A stretch of 64,000 nt of DNA from assembly GCF_000812185.1 (NCBI RefSeq), contig NZ_CP007026.1, positions 1,059,107-1,123,106 on the forward strand. The letters are read 5' to 3'. Position 1 is the first letter of the stretch. Each line of letters begins with the position of its first letter. The notes beneath the pieces were generated by a model, which saw only the letters and a list, made by a program, of their open reading frames with translations, was not told the origin of the DNA and made no database searches. Shown here piece by piece: positions 17,294 to 25,610 of the stretch. Made by a program: the position numbers and the translations under genes. This DNA is from Candidatus Nitrosopelagicus brevis (GTDB taxonomy: Archaea; Thermoproteota; Nitrososphaeria; Nitrososphaerales; Nitrosopumilaceae).

Positions 17294-17487
17294 AGAAAGA
17301 TCACGTTTTGGTTCCAGAACCAAGTAGTAAATTTAACAAAGTAAAATGTCATGAATGTGAATCAGAACAAATTGTTTATTCACATAGTTCTACGCAAGTA
17401 ATTTGTAATTCATGTGGAAATGTCTTATCAAAAGCAACAGGCTCAATTGCTCAGATAAATGGTAAAGTTTTAGAGGCTGCCGAGTAA
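17290..17487 (+). CDS. rps27e: Small ribosomal subunit protein S27e
   Basis: Zinc-finger protein of the small ribosomal subunit, 65 aa. The zinc motif is CHECESEQ followed about 20 residues later by CNSCGNVL. It overlaps rpl44e by 4 bases. The pair is often followed by eIF2-alpha and Nop10 in archaea, but here the next gene is the convergent cobY, whose 3' end overlaps the rps27e 3' end by 18 bases. Confidence 0.95.
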   Translation: MKKDHVLVPEPSSKFNKVKCHECESEQIVYSHSSTQVICNSCGNVLSKATGSIAQINGKVLEAAE

Positions 17488-18054
17488 TTCAAAATCAGTT
17501 TTTGTATTTATATTCAAACATACACGTTTATCATTAATTATTAGATAATCTTCTTCTACAGAATCAAAATTTTTAATTTGAGTTGCATTTACAACAGAAA
17601 TACCAGTGTGCACATGTTCTTCTTCATTTAGTGAGATAAGACATTCGGGTTCCAGATTTAGAGATGATTGAAATGATTTTGTGGTAACAACACTAGTCCA
17701 TATTTTCTTTGGATTTGAAGCAGAAACTATCTGTTTCACTATATTTTCATCTAAAAGAGGCAAATCACCAGATGTGACAAATACATAATCATCTAATTTT
17801 TTCAAGATAGAATTGAGATCTGTTACAAAGTTATCTCCCAAAGTTTCAATAATTTTTACATCATTCTCTATGAGAATTTTTTGTGTTTGAGGAGAATTTG
17901 GACTAGTAACAGCAATAATTTTTTCAAAACAATTTGAATTTTTCAATGCATCAACAACATGTAAAACAAGTGGTTTTTTGTATTCTAGTAATAATTTTTC
18001 TTTATCGCTTTGCATTCTGGTTCCTTTTCCACCAGCCATGACAAGACCAATCAT
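17470..18054 (-). CDS. cobY: Adenosylcobinamide-phosphate guanylyltransferase
   Basis: It activates adenosylcobinamide phosphate with GTP for nucleotide-loop assembly of cobalamin, the archaeal non-orthologous replacement of bacterial CobU. It has a MobA-like nucleotidyltransferase fold with the N-terminal signature GLVMAGGKGTRM and the metal-binding segment FVTSGDLPLLD. At 194 aa it fits CobY. It is the last gene of the overlapping run cobD-cobQ-cbiB-cobS-cobY, and that context separates it from MobA proteins. Confidence 0.88.
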   Translation of the reverse strand: MIGLVMAGGKGTRMQSDKEKLLLEYKKPLVLHVVDALKNSNCFEKIIAVTSPNSPQTQKILIENDVKIIETLGDNFVTDLNSILKKLDDYVFVTSGDLPLLDENIVKQIVSASNPKKIWTSVVTTKSFQSSLNLEPECLISLNEEEHVHTGISVVNATQIKNFDSVEEDYLIINDKRVCLNINTKTDFELLGSL

Positions 18055-18776
18055 AATGAAACAAAAATTAGTAATGATGATAGTCTTGTTAATTCATTAC
18101 TTGCACCCATCACATCACCAGTAATTCCACCAAAACTTTTCGTAGATAATCCAACTAGAAACATTGTAAGAACAATTCCTGATGCAAAAACTATGAAGCC
18201 ATTCATTTCGCCAAGTATGATGAAAGGGATAATCGTGATAATACCGGCTACCAATAACCGTTTTTTGTCTTTCATAGAATCCATGAATGGAGAGTTTGAA
18301 CCTATTGATGCAGAATTTCCCAATCCGGCCATCAAAACCATTGAAAATTTTGCCATTATTTCACTAAGTAATATGATTTTGAATAGCTCCATTCCGCTAC
18401 TAAGTGATAATGCAATGATTACGCCTATCGCATACAACACTATTGAGAATATTCCAGCAGATCCTACCGAAAGGTCCTTCATTGCTTTGCGTTTTTTTTC
18501 TTTTGTTCCTTTAGTCATTAAACCGTCTGCAAAATCAGCAAGACCATCAGTATGATGGATTCCAGTAATTACTGCAAGGGATGCAACAACAACCAAAGAT
18601 ACGACAAGTGGTTCTAAGTATAATGATAATCCATAACCTAAACTTCCAATGACAAGTCCAATTACAATTCCAACAATTGGAAAAAGATACATGTTTTTTG
18701 CAATTGAATTAAGATCAGAATTAGACGTTGGTATGATTGTCAAAAATGAAAAAACAGAACCGATTTGTTTAAGCAA
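18051..18776 (-). CDS. cobS: Adenosylcobinamide-GDP ribazoletransferase (cobalamin synthase)
   Basis: This integral membrane enzyme joins alpha-ribazole (phosphate) to adenosylcobinamide-GDP, completing cobalamin. The family signature TGIHHTDGLADFADGLMT with metal-binding aspartates is followed by several hydrophobic segments and GMELFKIILLSEIMAKF. At 241 aa it is typical. It overlaps cobY by 4 bases and cbiB by 8 bases, so the two membrane steps and the GTP activation are coexpressed. Confidence 0.93.
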   Translation of the reverse strand: MLKQIGSVFSFLTIIPTSNSDLNSIAKNMYLFPIVGIVIGLVIGSLGYGLSLYLEPLVVSLVVVASLAVITGIHHTDGLADFADGLMTKGTKEKKRKAMKDLSVGSAGIFSIVLYAIGVIIALSLSSGMELFKIILLSEIMAKFSMVLMAGLGNSASIGSNSPFMDSMKDKKRLLVAGIITIIPFIILGEMNGFIVFASGIVLTMFLVGLSTKSFGGITGDVMGASNELTRLSSLLIFVSL

Positions 18777-19740
18777 ATAAAATCAACTCCACAAATGAAA
18801 TTAACAGGATAATAGGAATAGATACAATTCCAAAGAAGAGCAGTGATGTAACCTTCATTAAAGAAATTGCATCCTTGACTTTTTTTGAAGTGATTTCATA
18901 TTCACCAGTTCCCAATGAATAGTGTTCAAGTTTTTCAAATTTTGTACCTAGCGCACCTGCAAAAGCAGCCATAGGGTATCCCGCATTAGGACTATCAGTT
19001 TTTTTGCCATCACGTTTGAAAATTTCATAACAATTTTTCCAATCATGACCCAATAACATAGAGCCAAGTACAATTGTTAAACCAGTTAATCTTGAAGGTA
19101 TGTAGTTTAAGACATTATCACAGTTTGCACCAAACCAACCTAGATTCTTAAACATTTGAGTTTTGTAACCAACCATAGAATCGACGGTATTTACAATTCT
19201 GTATACAAATGCTCCAGGTAGACCAAATATTGCAAAGTAAAACATCGGACCAGTTATTCCATCAACAATATTTTCACTTAGACTCTCTAATGTTCCTGAT
19301 AGTATGTGATTTTTATCTAAATTTTTTGTATTTCTCTTCACAATCATTGAAAGATTTGTTCTTGCTTGAGTTAGATCATTTTTTTGAATGGAATCTAATA
19401 CAGCTAAAGCATGTCTTTCCATTCCTTTTATTGCGATGGTCATTTTGAATAACACTATTCCAGTGATGATAGAAATCAAAATAGACAAAGATTCAACACT
19501 AATTAGATCAATACTATAGTCCAAACCCGATAGAACAACAATAGATATGCAGACAGGGATTAAAACAATAAAAATTCCCCCAAGTTTTTCTAGATTATGA
19601 TTTTCATTTTTCATTCGAGTTGTAATATTTCCTATCAAAATACCAATCCAAGCAGTAGGGTGAAAACGATTTTTTGGATCACCAAAAAGAAGGTCTAGTA
19701 AAATTGCAAATCCAATTACAAGAATAGATTCGAGAATCAT
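18769..19740 (-). CDS. cbiB: Adenosylcobinamide-phosphate synthase
   Basis: Membrane enzyme that attaches aminopropanol (phosphate) to adenosylcobyric acid. Characteristic segments are LLDLLFGDPKNRFHPTAWIG at the N-terminus, LSENIVDGITGPMFYFA, VNTVDSMVGYKT and SPNAGYPMAAFAGALG near the C-terminus. There are several hydrophobic helices and the length is 323 aa, as in the family. It overlaps cobQ by 4 bases and cobS by 8 bases. The aminopropanol phosphate is presumably supplied by CobD, encoded two genes upstream. Confidence 0.93.
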   Translation of the reverse strand: MILESILVIGFAILLDLLFGDPKNRFHPTAWIGILIGNITTRMKNENHNLEKLGGIFIVLIPVCISIVVLSGLDYSIDLISVESLSILISIITGIVLFKMTIAIKGMERHALAVLDSIQKNDLTQARTNLSMIVKRNTKNLDKNHILSGTLESLSENIVDGITGPMFYFAIFGLPGAFVYRIVNTVDSMVGYKTQMFKNLGWFGANCDNVLNYIPSRLTGLTIVLGSMLLGHDWKNCYEIFKRDGKKTDSPNAGYPMAAFAGALGTKFEKLEHYSLGTGEYEITSKKVKDAISLMKVTSLLFFGIVSIPIILLISFVELILFA

Positions 19741-20579
19741 TTCAAAAGTTTCTCCACTTGACGGATATTAAGACTTGACTTTACAACTTTGGAAATTTTA
19801 TTAATTTCAGAGTCTAATTTTTTCAAATTTGAAGAATTCCAGTTCAATTTTTTGGGCGAATTTCCAATAGAATCTTCATCAGGTATTGTAAAATCAGTCA
19901 TAGGTATTGTACCTAAAACAGGTAATCCCGTTTTTTGTTTTAATTTTCTATATCCAGGTTTTAAAATTTCAATGTCACCTCGAAATTTGTTTATGATAAA
20001 TCCTTCAACTAGTTTTTGATATTTTTTTTCGATTAATTCCATTGTTCCTACGATACTTGCAAATGCTCCACCTCTTTCAATGTCAGTAACTAACAATACA
20101 GGTGATTTTGTTTTTTGAGCAATTTTCATATTAGTAATATCAAATTTCTGCAAATTAATTTCAGCAGGGGAACCTGCGCCTTCAAGGAAAACAATTTCAT
20201 GTGATTCTGAAAGTTTGTTAAAAGAATTCATTGAGGTTTTTAGGCCTGTCTTAAGAGCAAAATTTTCGTAATAATCACTAGCATGCATTTTTTTAAAGAA
20301 TTTTCCATTCACAAATATGGAACTACGATAATTTCCTAACGGTTTTAGCAATATTGGGTTTTGATCAGGAGTAATATCGGTACGTGCAGCAACTGCCTGT
20401 ATTGCCTGTGCTCTAGAAATTTCAAAATTTTTCTCAATATATGAGAAATTAGACATGTTTTGTGACTTGAATGGGGATACAGTATATCCTAAATCTGAAA
20501 AAATTCTACAAAGAGCAGTAACAAGAATTGTTTTACCAGCACCAGAAGATGTGCCCTGTATCATTAATGATTTGGCCAT
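19737..20579 (-). CDS. cobQ: Cobyric acid synthase, synthetase domain only
   Basis: It amidates four side chains of the corrin ring using ATP. The N-terminal MinD/dethiobiotin-synthetase-like ATPase domain is clear: P-loop GTSSGAGKT (residues 9-17), PFKSQNMSNFS, QAIQAVAARTDITPDQNPIL, EGAGSPAEIN and TDIERGGAFAS. The family is normally close to 500 residues, with a C-terminal glutamine-amidotransferase domain carrying a Cys-His pair. This protein stops at 280 residues and that domain is missing, since the next gene (cbiB) overlaps its stop. It may use a separate glutaminase or free ammonia. Confidence 0.85.
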   Translation of the reverse strand: MAKSLMIQGTSSGAGKTILVTALCRIFSDLGYTVSPFKSQNMSNFSYIEKNFEISRAQAIQAVAARTDITPDQNPILLKPLGNYRSSIFVNGKFFKKMHASDYYENFALKTGLKTSMNSFNKLSESHEIVFLEGAGSPAEINLQKFDITNMKIAQKTKSPVLLVTDIERGGAFASIVGTMELIEKKYQKLVEGFIINKFRGDIEILKPGYRKLKQKTGLPVLGTIPMTDFTIPDEDSIGNSPKKLNWNSSNLKKLDSEINKISKVVKSSLNIRQVEKLLK

Positions 20580-21661
20580 TTTATTTCTCCAAGTGCTTCT
20601 AGTAGTAATTTATTTTGAATTCTATTTTTTACGGCGATTCGAATATAATTTTCATCAAGACCACAAAATGTACTACAATCTCTAACAAGAATATTTTTCT
20701 TAAGTAATTTTTTTTGGAGTTTTTTTGAATTAATTTTTGTTTTAATTAAAATGAAATTTGTAGAAGAAGGATAATATGATAACCAATCAATTTTTGATAA
20801 AGCGTTGATTAAAAATGAATATTCTTTTTTGATGTTTTGTTGAGATTTTTCTAGAAAATCAGAGTAACATAATGCAGCACTTGCTGCCATTTGTGCAATA
20901 TAATTAACATTCCAAGGAATTTTTACTCTTTGTAAAACTTCAATTATTTTTTTACTTCCAAGTCCATACCCAATTCTTAATCCAGCTAATCCAAAAGATT
21001 TTGTAAAAGAACGTAAAATGAATAAATTTTCATATGATTTCAGAGTCTTTACTAATGATGGATTAGAATCTGGGACAAGTTCAATGAATGTTTCATCAAC
21101 AAATACTAGACTAGATTTTTTTTCAGCAGTTTTTACAATTTTTTCCATATTTTTCTTTGATAAAATTTCACCAGTAGGATTATTTGGGTTGCAGATGAAA
21201 ACAACTCCTTTTGTAGGTATTTTTGTTAAAAACTTTGAAAAATCTACATTGAGATTTAGTGTTTTGAATGAAATTACCTTACCACCAGAAAATTCTACTG
21301 CTTTTTCATATTCAGAAAATGTTGGACATGGAATCAAAACTTTAGTTTTTTTATTAACAAATGCACTACAAAAATTATAAATTAATTCAGTCGCTCCATT
21401 TCCAATAAGAATTTGTGATGTATTTAATCCGGTAAACCATTTTAGATTTGAACGTAAACGTGTTGATTCAGAATCAGGATAAACATGGATTTGATTTAGT
21501 TGTTTTTTTAGGTATTTTTTTACACCGGGATGACAACCTAATGGATTAACATTAGAACTAAAATCAATAATTTTTTCATCTGGATTTTTAATCGAAAATA
21601 TACCTCCATGAGCGGCAGGTACATGTTTGACCGTATTAGGATTCGGGGTTATTTTCAACAT
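20564..21661 (-). CDS. cobD: L-threonine-O-3-phosphate decarboxylase-like aminotransferase
   Basis: PLP-dependent fold-type I protein of 365 aa, related to HisC. It has PAAHGGIFS near the N-terminus, ICNPNNPTGEILS, and the PLP-lysine motif SFTKSFGLAGLRIGYG. The CobD/HisC-like opening and its position as first gene of the cobalamin operon, overlapping cobQ by 16 bases, point to decarboxylation of threonine phosphate to aminopropanol phosphate. A second histidinol-phosphate aminotransferase is the alternative, but hisC is already present at 2931. The promoter region is shared with the divergent asd gene. Confidence 0.85.
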   Translation of the reverse strand: MLKITPNPNTVKHVPAAHGGIFSIKNPDEKIIDFSSNVNPLGCHPGVKKYLKKQLNQIHVYPDSESTRLRSNLKWFTGLNTSQILIGNGATELIYNFCSAFVNKKTKVLIPCPTFSEYEKAVEFSGGKVISFKTLNLNVDFSKFLTKIPTKGVVFICNPNNPTGEILSKKNMEKIVKTAEKKSSLVFVDETFIELVPDSNPSLVKTLKSYENLFILRSFTKSFGLAGLRIGYGLGSKKIIEVLQRVKIPWNVNYIAQMAASAALCYSDFLEKSQQNIKKEYSFLINALSKIDWLSYYPSSTNFILIKTKINSKKLQKKLLKKNILVRDCSTFCGLDENYIRIAVKNRIQNKLLLEALGEIKWPNH

Positions 21662-21740
21662 TTGAAATAAAGTAATTCAGTATAGTATTCTTTTGGTTTT
21701 GTCTAAAGGAATATTAACTGAAAATTACCAAATTTGATCG

Positions 21741-22814
21741 ATGAAAAAGAGAGTTGCCATAATAGGTGTGACAGGTTCTGTAGGTCAAGAATTTGTACAA
21801 TCACTTGATAACCATCCATGGTTCGAAGTAACCCAAATTGCCGCATCAGAACGTTCAGCAGGAAAAATGTATCTTGATGCAATCAGAGATGCCAGCGGTA
21901 TTATTGCATGGGATGTTGGCGGACAAATTCCAGAGTATATCAAAAATATGAAAGTTCTAAAGGTAGAAGAAATTAACGTGCAAGAATTAGATTTGATTTT
22001 CTCAGCAGTTGAATCTGAAGCTGCAAGAGATATAGAAACAAAATTTGCAAAAGATTTACCAGTAATTTCTACATCTTCAGCTTATAGATATGAAGAAGAT
22101 GTACCAATTTTAATTCCAGGAATCAATGATGAACAAGCAGAATTATTAGAAGTTCAAAAGAAAAATAGAGATTGGAAAGGATGGGTTGCACCACTACCAA
22201 ACTGCACAACCACAGGTTTAGTAATTACATTAAAACCATTAGTTGAGAAATATGGTGCTAAGAAAGTTATGATGACTTCAATGCAAGCAATTTCAGGTGG
22301 TGGAAAGTCAGGAGTTTCAGCAATGGGCATTACTGACAATATTTTACCATATATTCCTAAAGAAGAAGGTAAAGTAAGAATTGAAACAAAAAAAATTCTT
22401 GGAAAACTAAAAGATGGTAAAATTGAAGATGCAGACATTAAAGTTAGTTGTACATGTACAAGAGTTCCGGTAATTGATGGTCATACAGAATCAGTATTTG
22501 TTGAGACTGAAAAAGAAATTGATCCTAGTCTAGCTAAAGATACATTCAACGATTACAATAAAGATATTTCAGTAACAGGATTACCTTCTGCACCAGAAAA
22601 ATACTATGCATTCCACGATGATCCAACAAGACCACAACCTAGAATGGAAAGAGAAGTAGGAGATGGTATGACAACTTCAATTGGGAGAGTTGAAAAAGAA
22701 GAACTTTTTGATAATGGATTAAAGTACATGCTATTCTCACATAATAAAAAAATGGGTTCTGCAAAAGGTGCAGTCTTATTAGCAGAAATGCTACACAAGA
22801 AAGAGAAGATTTAG
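21741..22814 (+). CDS. asd: Aspartate-semialdehyde dehydrogenase
   Basis: NADP-dependent reduction of aspartyl phosphate to aspartate semialdehyde, the branch point to threonine, methionine and lysine. The Rossmann motif AIIGVTGSVGQEF is at the N-terminus and the catalytic cysteine lies in PLPNCTTTGLVI. SMQAISGGGKSG and RVPVIDGHTESV follow. The 357-aa length and the sequence around the cysteine are of the archaeal/fungal subtype. It is divergent from cobD with a 79-base gap. Confidence 0.94.
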   Translation: MKKRVAIIGVTGSVGQEFVQSLDNHPWFEVTQIAASERSAGKMYLDAIRDASGIIAWDVGGQIPEYIKNMKVLKVEEINVQELDLIFSAVESEAARDIETKFAKDLPVISTSSAYRYEEDVPILIPGINDEQAELLEVQKKNRDWKGWVAPLPNCTTTGLVITLKPLVEKYGAKKVMMTSMQAISGGGKSGVSAMGITDNILPYIPKEEGKVRIETKKILGKLKDGKIEDADIKVSCTCTRVPVIDGHTESVFVETEKEIDPSLAKDTFNDYNKDISVTGLPSAPEKYYAFHDDPTRPQPRMEREVGDGMTTSIGRVEKEELFDNGLKYMLFSHNKKMGSAKGAVLLAEMLHKKEKI

Positions 22815-22885
22815 TTAAAAATTTTATAAATTTTCCATTAATATCTTTATTAAAGGTAGTAATTTCTATAGAGCCGGTGAATTAA

Positions 22886-23341
22886 ATGGCGAAAATAGAT
22901 GAACTTGATTTAAAAATTTTATCAGAATTGAGTAATGATGCATCAATATCAGTTCCAAAATTATCTGAAAAAATTAACATCAATTCATCAGTAGTGTATA
23001 GTAGAATTAAACGACTTTTGAAACAAAAATTAATTCAGAGATATACAATAGATGTTAATGACAAAGAATTAGGTTATTCAGTCAAATCAGTTACCGGAAT
23101 TAATATGGATTCTAAAAGACGAGATGCCATAATTGATAATTTATTCGAGATTGATGGGGTAAGAGAAATTTCAGAGGTAACTGGAAGATTTGATATTATG
23201 GTTACAATGTACGCAAAATCATTAAACGATATGCATAAAGTGGTTTCAGAGAAAATTGGCAAAATAGAGGGAATTTTGGGTTCTGAGAGCTTCATAGAGA
23301 TGAAAAGAAGGACAAAACCAATGCCTTACATGCCAGAGTAA
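22886..23341 (+). CDS. Lrp/AsnC-family transcriptional regulator
   Basis: This 151-aa protein has an N-terminal winged helix-turn-helix (LDLKILSELSNDASISVPKL, then VVYSRIKRLLK) and a C-terminal RAM domain (GVREISEVTGRFDIMVTMYA) that binds amino acids and forms dimers or octamers. It is a feast/famine regulator of the archaeal type. Its position just after asd suggests, but does not show, control of amino-acid synthesis genes. It has its own AT-rich leader of about 70 bases. Confidence 0.92.
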   Translation: MAKIDELDLKILSELSNDASISVPKLSEKININSSVVYSRIKRLLKQKLIQRYTIDVNDKELGYSVKSVTGINMDSKRRDAIIDNLFEIDGVREISEVTGRFDIMVTMYAKSLNDMHKVVSEKIGKIEGILGSESFIEMKRRTKPMPYMPE

Positions 23342-23380
23342 ACGAGTGATATTTATTTTTCTGAGAATGTGAGTGATTAG

Positions 23381-24310
23381 ATGCAAGAAACTACTACCAA
23401 AATCAAAATAAAAACATACTATGAACTAACCAAACCAAAAATTTGGTATTTGTTAGTTTTTACCGCATTTGGTACCGCTATCACAGCATCAAATATCTAC
23501 AATATTGAGATCTCAATTGCAACTTGGGCCTTGATGCTTTTTGGAGTAGCAGCAGGTTCTGCATCAGCAAACACCTTGACAAATTATCATGATAGAGATA
23601 TTGACGAAGTGATGGAAAGAACAAAAGGAAGACCAATTCCAAGTAAAAGAATTTTTCCAGCTGAAAAAGCAAGAGACTTTGGATTAGTTTTGGCAGGAAT
23701 TTCAATTGCGTGTGCATTTGGAATTGCATTTACTACTTCATTTTGGAATGGAATGTGGTGTGGCATATTCATGGTATTTGGTTTAGCAGATAATATTTTG
23801 ATTTACAGTCATGCATTGAAAAGAAAAAGTCAGCTTAACATCATACTAGGAGGTTTTTCGGGAGGTGCACCTGCAATGATTGGTTATGCTGCAGTAACAC
23901 TAACTGGATTATGGGACTTTGGATTAATTATGGCAGGACTAGTATTCATTTGGATTCCAATGCATATTTGGGCATTAACATTACACTTTAGAGATGATTA
24001 TCAAAAAGTAAAAGTTCCAATGTTGACTGCAGTATTATCTGAAAAAACATCTGCAAGAGTGATTGCTGCAACTACAGTAATGATGGTAGTATTCAGTATT
24101 GTTCCATTCTTTTTGACAACAGATACTGGTGAACCGGTAATGAGTGAAGTCTACCTATACACAGCAATAGCATCAGGTGTTTTGATGGTAGCACTTAGCG
24201 CATGGGTTGTATCAAAACCAACTGAAAAAGCATCATGGGTTTTGTTCAAATTTTCAAGTCCATATCTTGCAGTATTGTTCATTGCATTAATGGTTGATTC
24301 TGCACTGTAA
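23381..24310 (+). CDS. ctaB: Protoheme IX farnesyltransferase (heme O synthase)
   Basis: Membrane prenyltransferase of the UbiA family that farnesylates heme b to heme O for terminal oxidases. The first aspartate-rich motif is NYHDRDIDEVMERTKGRPIP and the second region contains YSHALKRKSQLNIILGG. Eight to nine hydrophobic segments are visible over 309 aa. Heme O or A is needed by the heme-copper oxidase of aerobic ammonia oxidisers. The stop lies 44 bases upstream of the following DUF1059 gene. Confidence 0.92.
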   Translation: MQETTTKIKIKTYYELTKPKIWYLLVFTAFGTAITASNIYNIEISIATWALMLFGVAAGSASANTLTNYHDRDIDEVMERTKGRPIPSKRIFPAEKARDFGLVLAGISIACAFGIAFTTSFWNGMWCGIFMVFGLADNILIYSHALKRKSQLNIILGGFSGGAPAMIGYAAVTLTGLWDFGLIMAGLVFIWIPMHIWALTLHFRDDYQKVKVPMLTAVLSEKTSARVIAATTVMMVVFSIVPFFLTTDTGEPVMSEVYLYTAIASGVLMVALSAWVVSKPTEKASWVLFKFSSPYLAVLFIALMVDSAL

Positions 24311-24353
24311 GGATTACCGAATCACTTTTTTAGCCCACATCTATGAAAAAACT

Positions 24354-24530
24354 ATGACTTTTGAGCTAGCCTGCAGAGATTATGGGTATGATTGTGATTT
24401 TGTTGCAAGAGGCGAGGATAGTGAATATGTCATGAGAGAATTTGGAAAACATGTAGATGAAGAGCATGGTTTGTGGTATTCAGATGAATCACTAAAACAA
24501 ATTTTCCAAAATAAATATAATAAAAAATAA
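24354..24530 (+). CDS. Small DUF1059-type protein
   Basis: 58-aa protein starting MTFELACRDYGYDCDF, the typical opening of the DUF1059 family, with the later segment FGKHVDEEHG. Two cysteines and several histidines could bind a metal, but the function is unknown. The frame is open further upstream to 24294 and would overlap ctaB. The internal ATG at 24354 matches the family start and is preferred. It is convergent with the MDR reductase gene, with a 2-base gap. Confidence 0.8.
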   Translation: MTFELACRDYGYDCDFVARGEDSEYVMREFGKHVDEEHGLWYSDESLKQIFQNKYNKK

Positions 24531-24532
24531 GA

Positions 24533-25606
24533 TTATTCAGGTTTGAGAATTATCTTTCCAACTAGTCCTTTTCCATTAAGCATTTTATTGTGAGCATCAA
24601 CAGCATTCTCAAATGTGAAAATAGAGTCAATTATGACCTTGATTTTTCCTTGACCCATCCAATAAAATCCCTCTTCTAATTCAGCACGAGTTCCTTGCGT
24701 TGAACCTAAAATGTTGATTCCTTTGAAAAATATTTGTCGTAAATCAGCAGGAACATCATAACCAGTCGTAGCACCAGTCGTTACCATCGTTGCGCCATAT
24801 TTCAAAAGTGTCAATTCTTTGTTAAAATGTGAGCCACCGATATGCTCGAAAATTACATCAATTCCAGGTGCTTCACCTTTTTCCTTTGCGAGTTCTTTTG
24901 ATATTTTGAAAACTTCTTTGTGCCAGTCTTCTTTTCTATGATCTACTGCATAATCAGCACCAAGTTCCTTTAATTGGTCTAGTTTTTCTGGACTTGCAGT
25001 TGCAATTACAGTGCAACCATACAATTTTGCAATTTGAATACCAAAAATACCAACACCAGAACTACCTCCCATTACAAGAACAATTTGTCCTGGTTTGATC
25101 TTAGCTCTTCCAACCAACATATGCCATGACGTCAAAAGCGTCATGGAAGTAGCAGCTGCTTCTTCATAAGAAATTGAATCTGGAATTTTTAAGACATTGA
25201 TTTCAGGTAGATGTGCAATTTCACAGTATCCACCCCAAAGAGGTCCTGTTTGAAATCCCCAAATTATTCTTTTTTTACAATCAAATTCTCTTCCAGAAGT
25301 ACATCTGGAACAAACACGACAAGACATGTTTCCATGTGAAACAACTCTATCTCCAACTTTGATACTTTTTACATCTTCACCAACTGCAATTACTTCACCA
25401 GCTGCATCAGTGCCAGAGATATGTGGTAAAGGAACTGCAAGAGGTTTGCCTCGCATTCCCCATATGTCATCATAGTTTAATGCAGCAGCTTTCACACGAA
25501 ATAATACTTCATTTGATTTTGGAACAGGGTCAGGAACTTCTTTTAGTTGTAAGATTGATTCAAAATCATTATTTTCTGCATATTTTTCATAAACTAAAGC
25601 TTTCAT
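24533..25606 (-). CDS. Medium-chain dehydrogenase/reductase, CCR/acryloyl-CoA-reductase-like (copy A)
   Basis: 357-aa MDR-superfamily NAD(P)H oxidoreductase. The structural zinc lobe is intact (SCRVCSRCTSGREFDC: four cysteines) and the cofactor motif GGSSGVGIFGIQIAK is clear. The usual catalytic-zinc residues are not seen: the GHE motif reads SGTDAAGE and the early cysteine is replaced (NYDDIWGMRG). That pattern resembles crotonyl-CoA carboxylase/reductase and acryloyl-CoA reductases rather than zinc alcohol dehydrogenases. A role in the 3-hydroxypropionate/4-hydroxybutyrate carbon-fixation cycle of this group is possible. A close paralogue is at 38456-39532. Confidence 0.82.
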   Translation of the reverse strand: MKALVYEKYAENNDFESILQLKEVPDPVPKSNEVLFRVKAAALNYDDIWGMRGKPLAVPLPHISGTDAAGEVIAVGEDVKSIKVGDRVVSHGNMSCRVCSRCTSGREFDCKKRIIWGFQTGPLWGGYCEIAHLPEINVLKIPDSISYEEAAATSMTLLTSWHMLVGRAKIKPGQIVLVMGGSSGVGIFGIQIAKLYGCTVIATASPEKLDQLKELGADYAVDHRKEDWHKEVFKISKELAKEKGEAPGIDVIFEHIGGSHFNKELTLLKYGATMVTTGATTGYDVPADLRQIFFKGINILGSTQGTRAELEEGFYWMGQGKIKVIIDSIFTFENAVDAHNKMLNGKGLVGKIILKPE

Positions 25607-25610
25607 TTTA

